Counted from the first letter of the stretch, positions 1 through 6,525 are shown. The stretch is DNA of 12,997 nt from Oscillospiraceae bacterium (GCA_019423445.1 JAHZBJ010000053.1:1-12997); one strand, 5' to 3'. The notes: generated by a model not told the origin, from the sequence alone. Made by a program: numbers and translations.

Positions 1-146
1 TCCCGGAACAGCAGCAGGCAGAGTCCTGCGATGCTTCCCAGGGCGATAACCACCGAGAGGATTCTCCCAGAAGCGGCGTTGAGAGCGGTGGTGGCGATGC
101 AAAGAATCAGAGCGATCCAAAGCCAGATCTTAGTTCCTTTTTTCAT
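1..146 (-). CDS. Small membrane protein, partial (cut by left edge)
   Basis: The reading frame starts at an ATG (complement of 144-146) behind a strong AAGGAGG site 6-7 nt upstream and stays open to the window edge, giving 48 residues. It begins MKKGTKIWLWIALILC and contains two hydrophobic stretches, about residues 7-24 and 29-47, separated by a short polar turn (NAASGR), so it should be an integral membrane protein with a short positively charged cytoplasmic start. Its ATG overlaps the TGA of the upstream MarR gene (ATGA), which implies co-transcription and probable translational coupling. I cannot assign a family from this fragment. MarR-linked membrane proteins are often transporters or small multidrug exporters, but nothing seen here proves that. 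Confidence 0.75.
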   Translation of the reverse strand, partial: MKKGTKIWLWIALILCIATTALNAASGRILSVVIALGSIAGLCLLLFR

Positions 147-589
147 GATTGTTCCTCCTTGCAGTCTTGCATACTCAATTGCTTATTTCGTACGATTTGT
201 CCCAGCAGCCGGCGCAGCTCCGCGCTTTCCTGGGGAGAAAAGTCCTTCAGGGCCTCCTGATCCCATCGGGCAAAAAGCCCCCGGATCTTATCAAACGCCT
301 CCATTCCCTGGGGTGTGAGGCTGAGAAGAAACGCCCTGTGATCCTGGGGATTTTGCCGCCGTTCCACGAAGCCGCCCTGGACCAGCTTTTCCACCGAGCG
401 GGCGGTGTGGCCGGTGTCCGCTTTCAAAGCGGCGGCCAGCTTGCCGGGGGAGCTCTCCGGATGCCGTCCCAGGTAGATGACAAAGAACATCAGCCCCGGG
501 GCCAGCCCCATCTCAGCCAGCTCCTTGTTGCAGAAATCGGAAAAGTCCCTTTTCAGCGTCAAAATGCTGCGGGAAATGCTTTCCTCCAT
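143..589 (-). CDS. MarR-family transcriptional regulator
   Basis: This encodes 148 residues, the usual MarR length. The start at 589 (MEESISRS) is preferred over an upstream in-frame ATG at 652 because AAGGAGG lies about 9 nt before it and because the 652 start would fall inside the promoter. The layout is MarR-like: an N-terminal dimerisation helix, a winged helix-turn-helix around residues 45-95 (SSPGKLAAALKADTGHTARS as the recognition part), the wing signature DHR at 83-85 followed by LTPQG, and a long C-terminal helix. MarR proteins are dimeric DNA-binding repressors released by small molecules or oxidants. The promoter carries two inverted-repeat operators, so it most likely represses itself and the membrane protein it overlaps. 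The ligand is unknown; the single Cys at 20 and a second near the C terminus are not enough to call it an oxidant sensor. Confidence 0.92.
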   Translation of the reverse strand: MEESISRSILTLKRDFSDFCNKELAEMGLAPGLMFFVIYLGRHPESSPGKLAAALKADTGHTARSVEKLVQGGFVERRQNPQDHRAFLLSLTPQGMEAFDKIRGLFARWDQEALKDFSPQESAELRRLLGQIVRNKQLSMQDCKEEQS

Positions 590-612
590 GTTGGTGGTCC
601 TCCTTGATTTAT

Positions 613-652
613 CTGACAAAGTCAGTATATTCCATTTCTCTGACTTTGTCAA
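613..652 (-). promoter_or_regulatory. SigA promoter with two MarR-type operators
   Basis: On the minus strand a consensus -35 TTGACA (complement of 647-652) stands 17 nt from a -10 TATACT (complement of 624-629). Two copies of the same dyad lie on it: CTGACAAAGTCAG at 613-625, touching the -10 and start site, and CTGACTTTGTCAA at 640-652, covering the -35. Their 11-nt cores, TGACAAAGTCA and TGACTTTGTCA, are reverse complements of each other, 27 nt apart. This is the pattern expected of an autorepressed marR gene; repression itself is inferred. Confidence 0.82.
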
Positions 653-702
653 GCATTTTTTGAAAAAATTTTTTCTGCGGTAAATTTCCCTTTCTGCGGC
701 GC

Positions 703-735
703 AAAAAAGCCCCTCCCTGATTTGGGAGGGGCTTT
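703..735 (-). terminator. Rho-independent terminator of the lipoprotein operon
   Basis: A perfect 10-bp stem AGCCCCTCCC/GGGAGGGGCT (708-717 with 724-733) has a 6-nt loop. Read on the minus strand it is followed by a T6 tract (complement of 703-708), just after the lipoprotein stop. It insulates that operon from the MarR promoter. Confidence 0.88.
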
Positions 736-747
736 GGTTTCGGAGGT

Positions 748-1719
748 TTACGCCAGCCCGTCAAAGAAGGTGCGCAGGGCCGCAGCACTGCCTGGGGCCA
801 GGGTATAGGAAATGGTCTGATCCAGATCGCTGGTGTACAGGCTCATATAGCTTCCGTCAGGGTCGGGGAGATAGTCATATTCCCCGTAGGTGATGAGGGT
901 ATAGTATACGCCGGTGTCAAAGTCGATGCGCAGGCAGCAAAGGCCGGCGGACATATCAGGGTTGTCGGGTCCGTCCCACACCCGGATCTCCTTGGAGGCA
1001 TCCACCGTCAAGTTCTCCTTGAGCCAGGCGGCGATCTTATCCAGGGTCTGCCGGTCACTGATCCCTTCCCCCAGCATCTCCCCCAAACCCATTGCGTTCA
1101 TAGAGGTGATCTTCCCCGGGGTCATGTGGGTGATCCAGTGGATATTCTTCTCTTTCCGGCTGTTGTAAACCTGCTCCCACACACTGGAAAGCTCCCCCGA
1201 GGGGTCCTCCCCTAGGTAGACATAGCGGCGCCCCTCCTGGGTAAAGAGGATAAAGGCATCTCCCGACGACGCCTCCGGGGCGTCGTTCAGGGCCGCTTCC
1301 AGCCGCTCCCCGTCAGGCTGGTTCTCGCCGCCCGGGACATAGGGAACGGTGGTGTGGGTGTCCCCGTCCAGGGCCCATACTTCCAGAACTTCCTCATCCT
1401 GGTAGAGGATCGGCTCCGCCGGAGCGGCCTGGGAGGAGGACGCCGGAGCGCTGCTCTGAGACGGGGCGCTCTGAGAGCTCGGGGTGGAAGCGTCGCTTTG
1501 AGAACCGGTACTTTCCGGGGCGCTGCTCTCACTGGCCGCGCCGCTCTCCGGAGCGCTGGCGGGGGAACTGCTCTCGGGGATGCTGCTTTCCGATGCACTC
1601 TGGGACTGGGAAGACGCCTGGCTCTCCTGGGAGGAGGGCTCTCCGCCGCCGCAGCCGGAAAGGGCCATCATCAGGGCGGTGGCCGCCGCCAGAAGGGACA
1701 GAATCCCAGATCTTCTCAT
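748..1719 (-). CDS. Ser/Pro-rich lipoprotein of unknown function
   Basis: This encodes 323 residues from an ATG at 1719 with AGGAGG 7 nt upstream; an in-frame upstream extension to 1815 overlaps the previous gene and has no such site. The N terminus is a classic lipoprotein signal: MRRS, a hydrophobic core, then lipobox LSGC with Cys at 23. Residues 25 to about 115 are a low-complexity linker of Ser, Ala, Pro, Glu and Gln with repeated SSAPES/SQS-type words, likely a flexible spacer off the membrane. The rest (about 120-323) is a folded, acidic, aromatic-rich domain with motifs such as GRRYVYLGE and RVWDGPDNPD and a Cys-Cys pair (GLCCLRIDFD). I do not recognise the domain. It is the last gene behind a small DNA-binding protein (32-nt gap), which probably controls it. 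It should be anchored to the outer face of the membrane. Confidence 0.85.
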   Translation of the reverse strand: MRRSGILSLLAAATALMMALSGCGGGEPSSQESQASSQSQSASESSIPESSSPASAPESGAASESSAPESTGSQSDASTPSSQSAPSQSSAPASSSQAAPAEPILYQDEEVLEVWALDGDTHTTVPYVPGGENQPDGERLEAALNDAPEASSGDAFILFTQEGRRYVYLGEDPSGELSSVWEQVYNSRKEKNIHWITHMTPGKITSMNAMGLGEMLGEGISDRQTLDKIAAWLKENLTVDASKEIRVWDGPDNPDMSAGLCCLRIDFDTGVYYTLITYGEYDYLPDPDGSYMSLYTSDLDQTISYTLAPGSAAALRTFFDGLA

Positions 1720-1751
1720 AACGAATCCTCCTGTTGTAGTTATCTGCGATA

Positions 1752-1961
1752 TTACTCTTTTCGGTCGGGGATATGTTCCGCGATATCCTCCAAACTGCAT
1801 TCCAGGATGGTGCAAAGGCGGTCCAGGGTAGCAGTGGTTACCGTGCAGTTTTTCCGCAGCTTCCGCACCGTCTTGCTGTCGATGCCGTACTTTTCCCGGA
1901 GCTGATAGGTGGAAATGTTTTTACGGCCCATGGTTTCCCATAGCCGGTCAAAAACTACCAT
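1752..1961 (-). CDS. Mini Cro/CI-type helix-turn-helix regulator
   Basis: This 69-residue protein is almost entirely a Cro/CI-like five-helix domain: FDRLWETMGRKNISTYQLRE, then KYGIDSKTVRKLRKN as the turn and recognition helix, and TLDRLCTILECSLEDIAEHI closing the fold. Small regulators of this shape (HTH_26-like) are common in Firmicutes. Two ATGs compete: 1967 has no spaced ribosome site, whereas 1961 has a G7 run (1968-1974) ending 6 nt upstream, so 1961 is chosen (MVVFDRLW). It is divergent from a 57-residue CxxC protein and upstream of the lipoprotein, so it may control both through the shared 101-nt intergenic region. This is inferred from layout only. Confidence 0.85.
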   Translation of the reverse strand: MVVFDRLWETMGRKNISTYQLREKYGIDSKTVRKLRKNCTVTTATLDRLCTILECSLEDIAEHIPDRKE

Positions 1962-1986
1962 TTCCATCCCCCCCAAGAAAAATTTC

Positions 1987-2015
1987 TTGCATATCGTTAT
2001 TATGGGGGATATAAC
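1987..2015 (+). promoter_or_regulatory. Promoter for the small CxxC protein in a divergent region
   Basis: TTGCAT (1987-1992), 17 nt, TATAAC (2010-2015) is a good SigA match reading toward the ORF at 2063. The dyad CCCTC-ATATATAA-GAGGG at 2015-2032 lies at the expected start site and is a candidate operator for the neighbouring mini-regulator. A minus-strand promoter must also lie here (CATAAT is visible as the complement of 1998-2003), but its -35 is weak. Confidence 0.6.
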
Positions 2016-2062
2016 CCTCATATATAAGAGGGCGATAGCCCCCAGAATAAGGAGGAAAACAA

Positions 2063-2236
2063 ATGGATTGCGAAAACAGTCTTTGTATTTACTGTTGGGA
2101 AAACCGATACATTTTGTCAAAGATTTCAGTAGACAGCACCGGTCTCTGCTCCCAGTGCATTTATCCCGATTTTCCCCAAAAAACTTTAGAACAGGCCAAG
2201 CAGGAATTGCTGAAAAAGCTCAGCTGGGGAAAATAA
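2063..2236 (+). CDS. 57-residue zinc-ribbon-like CxxC protein
   Basis: This is a short frame with an ideal ribosome site (AAGGAGG, 7 nt before the ATG). The product begins MDCENSLCIYCWENRYI and has two Cys pairs, C8-x2-C11 (CIYC) and C29-x2-C32 (CSQC), 17 residues apart, plus C3, followed by a Lys/Glu/Leu amphipathic helix ending KKLSWGK. That is the layout of a minimal zinc ribbon or zinc knuckle. I recognise no family. It has its own promoter and is divergent from the mini-regulator. It could be a small protein-protein adaptor, an antirepressor or a ribosome-associated zinc protein, and the sequence does not choose between these. The coding call rests on the start context, the Cys spacing and codon use; it is AT-richer than its neighbours. 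Confidence 0.72.
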   Translation: MDCENSLCIYCWENRYILSKISVDSTGLCSQCIYPDFPQKTLEQAKQELLKKLSWGK

Positions 2237-2241
2237 AAAAT

Positions 2242-2271
2242 CTCCGTCCCCTCAATCATGAAAGGACGGAG
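2242..2271 (-). terminator. Hairpin terminator, minus direction
   Basis: CTCCGTCC (2242-2249) pairs with GGACGGAG (2264-2271) across a 14-nt loop. On the minus strand the stem is followed by ATTTTTTATTTT, so it should stop transcripts coming from the sigma/anti-sigma operon after they pass the repeats. In the plus direction the stem follows the small CxxC gene closely but has no T tract. Confidence 0.6.
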
Positions 2272-2338
2272 CCCATCCATACAGACCGGATGAATTGGTT
2301 TTTTTCAAAACCGCCTTCTGCATCCCAAGTGATATGTT

Positions 2339-2387
2339 CAGAGAGCGGGGCAGTTATTTGCGCCTCTGTATTCCTTCTCTCACGGAC
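2339..2387 (-). repeat. 49-nt hairpin repeat, unit R1
   Basis: Read on the minus strand it runs GTCCGTGAGAGAAGG ... CTGCCCCGCTCTCTG, exactly 49 nt. Its downstream flank AACATATCACTT, GATGCAGAAGGCGGTTTTG is the second tail type of the family and is shared with the inverted half-unit near 6640 in the other repeat region. Confidence 0.8.
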
Positions 2388-2409
2388 GTGGATGCGGCCC
2401 CTGGGCCGC
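2388..2409 (-). repeat. 22-nt NAGG-loop hairpin linker between R2 and R1
   Basis: On the minus strand GCGGCC, loop CAGG, GGCCGC, then ATCCAC. The length, stem size and loop match the three linkers found 4 kb away, but the stem sequence differs. Confidence 0.75.
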
Positions 2410-2458
2410 CAGGGAGCGGGGCACAAACTTACGATTCAGTGTCCCTTTTCTTACGTAC
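2410..2458 (-). repeat. 49-nt hairpin repeat, unit R2 (diverged)
   Basis: Minus-strand reading GTACGTAAGAAAAGGGACAC ... GTGCCCCGCTCCCTG, again 49 nt. It departs from the family start (GTCCGTGAG) at two positions, making it the most diverged copy at the conserved end. Its interior TCGTAAGTTTGTGCCCCGCT is nearly identical to unit A at 6388. Confidence 0.75.
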
Positions 2459-2488
2459 ATCCCTCCCTTTGGTCGGGAACGTGGCCTC

Positions 2489-2509
2489 GGAAGCCCCACC
2501 GGGGCTTCC
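2489..2509. other. Perfect 9-bp GC hairpin after the anti-sigma gene
   Basis: GGAAGCCCC, loop ACC, GGGGCTTCC. No T tract follows on either strand, so it is more likely an mRNA 3'-end stabiliser or part of the repeat module than a classical terminator. A second small stem, CCCC-TCGG-GGGG (2511-2522), sits beside it. Confidence 0.55.
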
Positions 2510-2553
2510 GCCCCTCGGGGGGCCGGCCAGACTGCGGGCCCCAGCCCGCCAGG

Positions 2554-3258
2554 CTAGCCGGAGATGGAAGCCATCATCTCTACCGCTTCCTCTTCGGAGA
2601 TATATCCAGTGAGGGTGTAGGCGTAATCATTGTCATACATCAGCACCACCAGGCGGCTGTCCTGCTGGCGCAGGGCGATAAAAGCGCCCCGGGTGCCGAT
2701 CTCGGTCTGGGTCACCACCGAGTCATGGCTGTCCAGCATTACCGATGAACCGCTGTTGGGGGTCACCGAAAGGAACAGGCGCTCCCCGTCGCCGCTGGCG
2801 TAAACAGCATGGATAAACCTGTCGTCCTCTTCCACGCTTTCCAACTGATAGCCCTCTGCCGCCTGGGTGGGGAGATAATCCTGAATCTCCCCCCGGAAAG
2901 AGGCGTTGCCCTCCAGACTGGGGAACTGTACCTGGGTATACCCCTTTTCCTGGCCGCCCACCAGCAGCTCCAGGAGAGGGATGCGGAAAGCTTCCACCCG
3001 CATAGCCCCCAAGCCCAAACCCGCCAAACACACCAGGACAAGGCAGGCGGCCTTCAGCTGGCGTTTCCAGCTGGACCGGGCCGGGGCGGGGGCGGCAGCA
3101 ATCCGGGCGGACTCCCGGGCAATGATTTCCCGGACAGCATCATCAAAGCGGGGAGAGAACTGGTTCTCCTCCCCGCTTTCCAGTTGGCCTGCCAACTGGC
3201 GGGCGAAGAGGTCCCCCTTCTGGGAGAAAAGCTCTTCCAGCTCATGATCATGATCCAT
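2554..3258 (-). CDS. Membrane-anchored anti-sigma-like protein with DUF4367-type domain
   Basis: This encodes 234 residues. The start at 3258 has GGAAGG about 6 nt upstream and lies inside the 3' end of the sigma gene (11-nt overlap, ATGGATCATGA), so the two are translationally coupled. The N-terminal about 65 residues are acidic then basic and presumably cytoplasmic (MDHDHELEELFSQKG ...), the place where an anti-sigma domain would bind region 2/4. One membrane helix spans about 68-87, followed by an outside domain of about 140 residues that ends ISEEEAVEMMASISG, which resembles the DUF4367 domains found on ECF-linked membrane proteins in Clostridia. There is no zinc HxxxCxxC motif, so it is not a ZAS-type anti-sigma. 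Role as an anti-sigma is inferred from overlap and topology. Confidence 0.82.
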   Translation of the reverse strand: MDHDHELEELFSQKGDLFARQLAGQLESGEENQFSPRFDDAVREIIARESARIAAAPAPARSSWKRQLKAACLVLVCLAGLGLGAMRVEAFRIPLLELLVGGQEKGYTQVQFPSLEGNASFRGEIQDYLPTQAAEGYQLESVEEDDRFIHAVYASGDGERLFLSVTPNSGSSVMLDSHDSVVTQTEIGTRGAFIALRQQDSRLVVLMYDNDYAYTLTGYISEEEAVEMMASISG

Positions 3259-3808
3259 TCTTATCCTTCCCCCCTTTCATCATCTGCGCCAGCTTCTGCT
3301 TGCCCCGGTAGATTCCCAGGGCCACCTGAGCCTGGCTCATTCCCAGGAGCTCTGCGATCTCCTTGTTTTGGTAGCCGTGATAGAAGCGAAGCATCAGCAG
3401 GTTGGCGTAACGCTCCTCCATCTCCCCCAGGCACCGGCACAGTTCCTCCCCTTCCATCCGGGCGATGGCCCGGTCCTCGGGGAGATCCTGCCGGTCAGGG
3501 AGGGGACGTTCCAGGTCCTCAAAGGAGATGACTCCCTCCCTCCGGCGGCGCCGGTATAGGTCAATGGCGGTGTTTCTGACCAAGATAACGATGAAAGATC
3601 GGGTTTTATTGCAATCGGAAAGGTCCAGCTTTTCAAAATTTTGAAAAATTTTCAGGAAGGCCTGCTGAACCGCGTCCTCGGCAAGGCCGCTGTCCCGCAG
3701 CACCGACAGAGCCACCCGGTACATGGGGGTGCGGTACTGGAGGTATAGAGCCTCCATCTGTCCGGCGACTTCCCCCGCCGTCCGGCGCCCTTCCGGTTCC
3801 CTGGGCAT
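3248..3808 (-). CDS. ECF-type RNA polymerase sigma factor
   Basis: This 186-residue protein has the two-domain ECF plan. Region 2 spans about 18-90, with LYLQYRTPMYRVALSVLRD, the AEDAVQQAFLKIFQN helix that reads the -10, and RSFIVILVRNTAIDLYRRRRR. After an acidic linker comes region 4 at about 122-178, with MEERYANLLMLRFYHGYQNKE and the helix-turn-helix IAELLGMSQAQVALGIYRGK that reads the -35. It directs polymerase to a stress regulon and is presumably held by the membrane protein it overlaps. The start at 3808 follows GGGAGGGAAG. No ECF-type promoter is obvious upstream; a SigA-like promoter is. The inducing signal and target genes cannot be read from this window. Confidence 0.93.
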   Translation of the reverse strand: MPREPEGRRTAGEVAGQMEALYLQYRTPMYRVALSVLRDSGLAEDAVQQAFLKIFQNFEKLDLSDCNKTRSFIVILVRNTAIDLYRRRRREGVISFEDLERPLPDRQDLPEDRAIARMEGEELCRCLGEMEERYANLLMLRFYHGYQNKEIAELLGMSQAQVALGIYRGKQKLAQMMKGGKDKNGS

Positions 3809-3845
3809 CTGGGTCTTCCCTCCCCTCTGTTTGATTCACTTTACT

Positions 3846-3875
3846 ATCATAACACATCCCCCCATTTTTTGTACA
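3846..3875 (-). promoter_or_regulatory. Promoter of the ECF sigma operon
   Basis: On the minus strand TGTACA (3870-3875), 18 nt, TATGAT (complement of 3846-3851), about 38 nt before the sigma start. The -35 matches 4 of 6 positions. It is divergent from the nrdJ promoter about 55 nt away. Confidence 0.5.
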
Positions 3876-3905
3876 GAATCCCCACAAAAAAATTCCCTCT
3901 CGCCC

Positions 3906-3934
3906 TTGTCACGCCTAGGGTTATTTGATACAAT
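3906..3934 (+). promoter_or_regulatory. nrdJ promoter, extended -10
   Basis: TTGTCA (3906-3911), 17 nt, TACAAT (3929-3934), with TG at 3926-3927 making an extended -10. The start site would fall near 3941, leaving a leader of about 70 nt. The first NrdR box covers the -10. Confidence 0.78.
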
Positions 3935-3972
3935 ATGTGGGTGGATGGACTGGATCCATATCTATATATTGT
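3928..3972 (+). promoter_or_regulatory. Tandem NrdR boxes
   Basis: Compared with the known NrdR box ACACWATATMTTGT, the stretch 3928-3941 (ATACAATATGTGGG) matches 10 of 14 positions and 3959-3972 (TATCTATATATTGT) matches 11 of 14. They are 31 nt apart, three helical turns, as is typical of paired NrdR sites. Box 1 overlaps the -10 and box 2 lies in the early leader, so NrdR binding should block initiation. The nrdR gene itself is not in the window. Confidence 0.75.
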
Positions 3973-4009
3973 ATCGACACAAGAACATGAAGGAAAGAGG
4001 ATGTGCCCC

Positions 4010-6289
4010 ATGAAAATCGGAAAGAACGCCCGGACGGTACTGGAAAAGCGGTACCTCATCAAAGACCCGGAGGGCCGGCCCGCCGAAACGGTGGAAGATA
4101 TGTTCCGCCGGGTGGCGGATACCATCGCCGCCGCAGACCTCAGCTACGACCCCAAGGCGGATGTGAAAGCCCTGTCGGATCGCTTTTACCAGCTGATGAC
4201 CGACCTGGAGTTCCTTCCCAATTCCCCCACCCTGATGAACGCCGGGCGGGATCTGGGGCAGCTTTCCGCCTGCTTTGTCCTCCCCATTGAGGACAGCATG
4301 GAGGACATTTTCGAAACGGTAAAGCAGGCCGCCCTGATTCATAAATCCGGCGGCGGCACCGGTTTCTCCTTCTCCCGGCTGCGGCAGCAGGGGAGCACGG
4401 TACGCACCACCGGCGGAGTGGCCAGCGGCCCCATCAGCTTTATGCGGGTATTCAACATGGCCACCGAGGCGGTGAAGCAGGGAGGCACCCGCCGGGGGGC
4501 CAACATGGGCATTCTCCGGGTAGACCATCCCGACATCCTCCAGTTCATCGACTGCAAGAAGGATAACAACGACATCACCAACTTCAACATTTCGGTGGGG
4601 ATCACCGAGGAATTTATGAAGGCGGTGGAAGAGGGCCGGGATTACGACCTCATCGACCCCAAGACCAAGGAATCGGTGGGGATGCTCTCCGCCCGGGAGG
4701 TTTACAACAAGATTGTGGACGCCGCCTGGCGCAACGGCGAGCCGGGGATCATTTTCCTGGACCGCCTGAACCGGGACAACGTGGTGCCCGGCCAGGGTGA
4801 GATCGAGTCCACCAACCCCTGCGGCGAGCAGCCCCTCCTCCCCTACGAAAGCTGCAACCTGGGTTCCATCAACCTTTCCAATATGCTTCGGGAGGGGAAG
4901 GACGGCCTGGAGTTCGACTATGAGAAGCTGGGGGCGGTGGTTCGGGACGCTGTCCACTTCCTGGACAACGTCATCGACGTCAACAAGTACCCCCTGGAGA
5001 TCATCGCCGAGACCACCCGTGCCACCCGGAAAATCGGTCTGGGGGTTATGGGCTACGCCGACACCCTGCTGCGGATGGGCCTCACCTACGGCTCCCCCGA
5101 GGCGGTGAAGCTGGCGGAGAAGGTGATGTCCTTCATCACCGAGACCGGCCGCAAGGAGTCCCAGGAGCTGGCCAAGGTCCGGGGCGCCTTCCCCCTCTTT
5201 GGGGAGAGCATCTATAAGGATGGTCCCGCCCTGCGCAACGCCACCATCACCACCATCGCCCCCACCGGCACCCTCTCCATCATCGCCGGGTGCTCCAGCG
5301 GTGTGGAGCCTGTGTTCGCCTTTGTGTACATCCGCAACGTCATGGACGGTACCGAAATGGTTGAGGTAAACCCGGTGCTGGAGGAGGTCCTCCGGGCCCG
5401 GGGCCTGATGAGCGACGCCCTGATGCGGAAGATCGCCGCCGCCGGGAGCCTGGCCCATCTGGAGGAGATCCCGGAGGATATCCGGAAGGTGTTTGTCTGC
5501 GCCCACGATATCAGCCCCGCCAGCCATGTCCGGACCCAGGCCGCTTTCCAGCTCTACACCGACAACGCCGTCTCCAAGACGGTGAACTTCCAGAACAGCG
5601 CCACCCGGGAGGAGGTCAGCGAAGTGTACATGCTGGCCTACAAACTGGGCTGCAAGGGAGTCACCATCTACCGGGACGGCAGCCGCTACGGCCAGGTCCT
5701 TAACGTGGGGAAGGTGAAGAAGGAAGGGGAAGCCGCCGAAGCCCCCCGGGAACCCCTCCCCACCCTCCCCTTCGGGGAGATTGTCCCCCGTCCCCGGCCT
5801 TCCATCACCTACGGCTCCACCGAGAAGATGAAGATCGGCTGCGGCAGCCTTTACGTCACCGTCAACTATGATGAAAATGGTATCTGCGAGGTGTTCACCT
5901 CCACCGGCAAGGGAGGCGGATGCCCCAGCCCGTCCGAAGCCCCCGCCCGGCTGGTGTCCATCGCCCTGCGCAGCGGGGTGAAGCCCGACGAGATCCTGGA
6001 TCAGCTCCGGGGGATCCGCTGCCCCTCCACCGTCCGCCAGCCCGGGATGAAATGCACCTCCTGCCCCGACGCCATCGCCAAGGTGGTGAAGCGGGTGGAC
6101 GCCCTCATCAAGACCATGCCCAAGGGCCACGCCACCGCCGCCATGCCCGGGGTCACTGCGCCCCCCTCCCCTGCCGCCACCCCCGCCGAGGCTAAGTTCG
6201 CCAAGTTCTGCCCCGAGTGCGGTTCCCCCCTGGAGCATGAAGGCGGCTGCGTCGCCTGCCGCTCCTGCGGCTACAGCAAGTGCGGCTGA
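4010..6289 (+). CDS. nrdJ: Adenosylcobalamin-dependent (class II) ribonucleotide reductase
   Basis: This 759-residue enzyme reduces ribonucleotides to deoxyribonucleotides in the cytoplasm using a B12-derived radical, and works with or without oxygen. Landmarks from the ATG at 4010: FLPNSPTLMNAG, LSACF with C88 (reducing pair), GGGTGFSFSRLR, the active-site loop NPCGEQ with N269, thiyl C271 and E273, C282 in SCNLGSINLS (second reducing Cys), and PTGTLSIIAGCSSGVEP from 418 (phosphate-binding loop). The 11-residue step from C271 to C282 matches the NrdJ arrangement. The tail has C682/C685 (TSCPD) and a C-terminal Cys cluster C734, C737, C747, C750, C753, C758 that would bind zinc and shuttle electrons. 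There is no ATP cone at the N terminus. An in-frame ATG at 4001 (MCPMKIG) is an equally spaced alternative start. A longer frame from 3935 would begin inside the promoter and is rejected. Control is by NrdR. Confidence 0.95.
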   Translation: MKIGKNARTVLEKRYLIKDPEGRPAETVEDMFRRVADTIAAADLSYDPKADVKALSDRFYQLMTDLEFLPNSPTLMNAGRDLGQLSACFVLPIEDSMEDIFETVKQAALIHKSGGGTGFSFSRLRQQGSTVRTTGGVASGPISFMRVFNMATEAVKQGGTRRGANMGILRVDHPDILQFIDCKKDNNDITNFNISVGITEEFMKAVEEGRDYDLIDPKTKESVGMLSAREVYNKIVDAAWRNGEPGIIFLDRLNRDNVVPGQGEIESTNPCGEQPLLPYESCNLGSINLSNMLREGKDGLEFDYEKLGAVVRDAVHFLDNVIDVNKYPLEIIAETTRATRKIGLGVMGYADTLLRMGLTYGSPEAVKLAEKVMSFITETGRKESQELAKVRGAFPLFGESIYKDGPALRNATITTIAPTGTLSIIAGCSSGVEPVFAFVYIRNVMDGTEMVEVNPVLEEVLRARGLMSDALMRKIAAAGSLAHLEEIPEDIRKVFVCAHDISPASHVRTQAAFQLYTDNAVSKTVNFQNSATREEVSEVYMLAYKLGCKGVTIYRDGSRYGQVLNVGKVKKEGEAAEAPREPLPTLPFGEIVPRPRPSITYGSTEKMKIGCGSLYVTVNYDENGICEVFTSTGKGGGCPSPSEAPARLVSIALRSGVKPDEILDQLRGIRCPSTVRQPGMKCTSCPDAIAKVVKRVDALIKTMPKGHATAAMPGVTAPPSPAATPAEAKFAKFCPECGSPLEHEGGCVACRSCGYSKCG

Positions 6290-6294
6290 GCGGG

Positions 6295-6316
6295 CCGGGC
6301 GAGGGCCCGGTGCCAA
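6295..6316 (+). repeat. 22-nt NAGG-loop hairpin linker before unit D
   Basis: CCGGGC, loop GAGG, GCCCGG, then TGCCAA. It begins 6 nt after the nrdJ stop codon. Confidence 0.75.
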
Positions 6317-6365
6317 GTCCGTGAGAAGCGGGACGCAGAAACGCTGGTTTCTGCCTCGCTCTCTG
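6317..6365 (+). repeat. 49-nt hairpin repeat, unit D
   Basis: GTCCGTGAGAAGCGGGACG ... TCTGCCTCGCTCTCTG. This copy folds best. GAGA pairs with TCTC, GCGGG with CTCGC, and GCAGAAAC with GTTTCTGC around a GCTG loop, giving 17 pairs with only a single-A and a 2-nt (AC) bulge. Confidence 0.85.
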
Positions 6366-6387
6366 GCGGGCAAGGGCCCGCTGCCGC
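6366..6387 (+). repeat. 22-nt NAGG-loop hairpin linker between D and A
   Basis: GCGGGC, loop AAGG, GCCCGC, then TGCCGC. It directly joins two units head to tail, as in the R2-R1 pair on the minus strand. Confidence 0.78.
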
Positions 6388-6436
6388 GTCCGTGAGAAAA
6401 GGAACATAGAAGCGTAAGTTTGTGCCCCGCTCTCTG
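6388..6436 (+). repeat. 49-nt hairpin repeat, unit A
   Basis: GTCCGTGAGAAAAGGAACA ... TTGTGCCCCGCTCTCTG. It is followed at 6437 by the first tail type, AACAAACAACCTGGGCTG, which continues through GAGCGCAG and is shared with units B and C. Confidence 0.85.
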
Positions 6437-6489
6437 AACAAACAACCTGGGCTGGGAGGAGCGCAGCTTTTCCCAGAAGGATACCAAAC

Positions 6490-6525
6490 AAAAAGCCCCC
6501 CTGTCCATAGACAGGGGGGCTTTTT
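6490..6525. terminator. Bidirectional terminator in the nrdJ / DUF1015 convergent gap
   Basis: A perfect 16-bp inverted repeat, AAAAAGCCCCCCTGTC (6490-6505) with GACAGGGGGGCTTTTT (6510-6525), loop CATA. It ends in T5 on both strands, so it should stop nrdJ transcripts and those of the converging DUF1015 gene. Its last T directly abuts repeat unit B, the slot filled by a linker hairpin in other copies. Confidence 0.92.

Noticed and set aside
3935..4009. Upstream extension of nrdJ from the ATG at 3935
   Set aside because: The ATG lies at the -10 and first NrdR box, upstream of the predicted transcript start, and the added residues do not resemble NrdJ.
3942..4009. Cobalamin riboswitch controlling nrdJ
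   Set aside because: The leader is only about 70 nt, too short for a B12 aptamer, and no B12-box-like sequence is seen.
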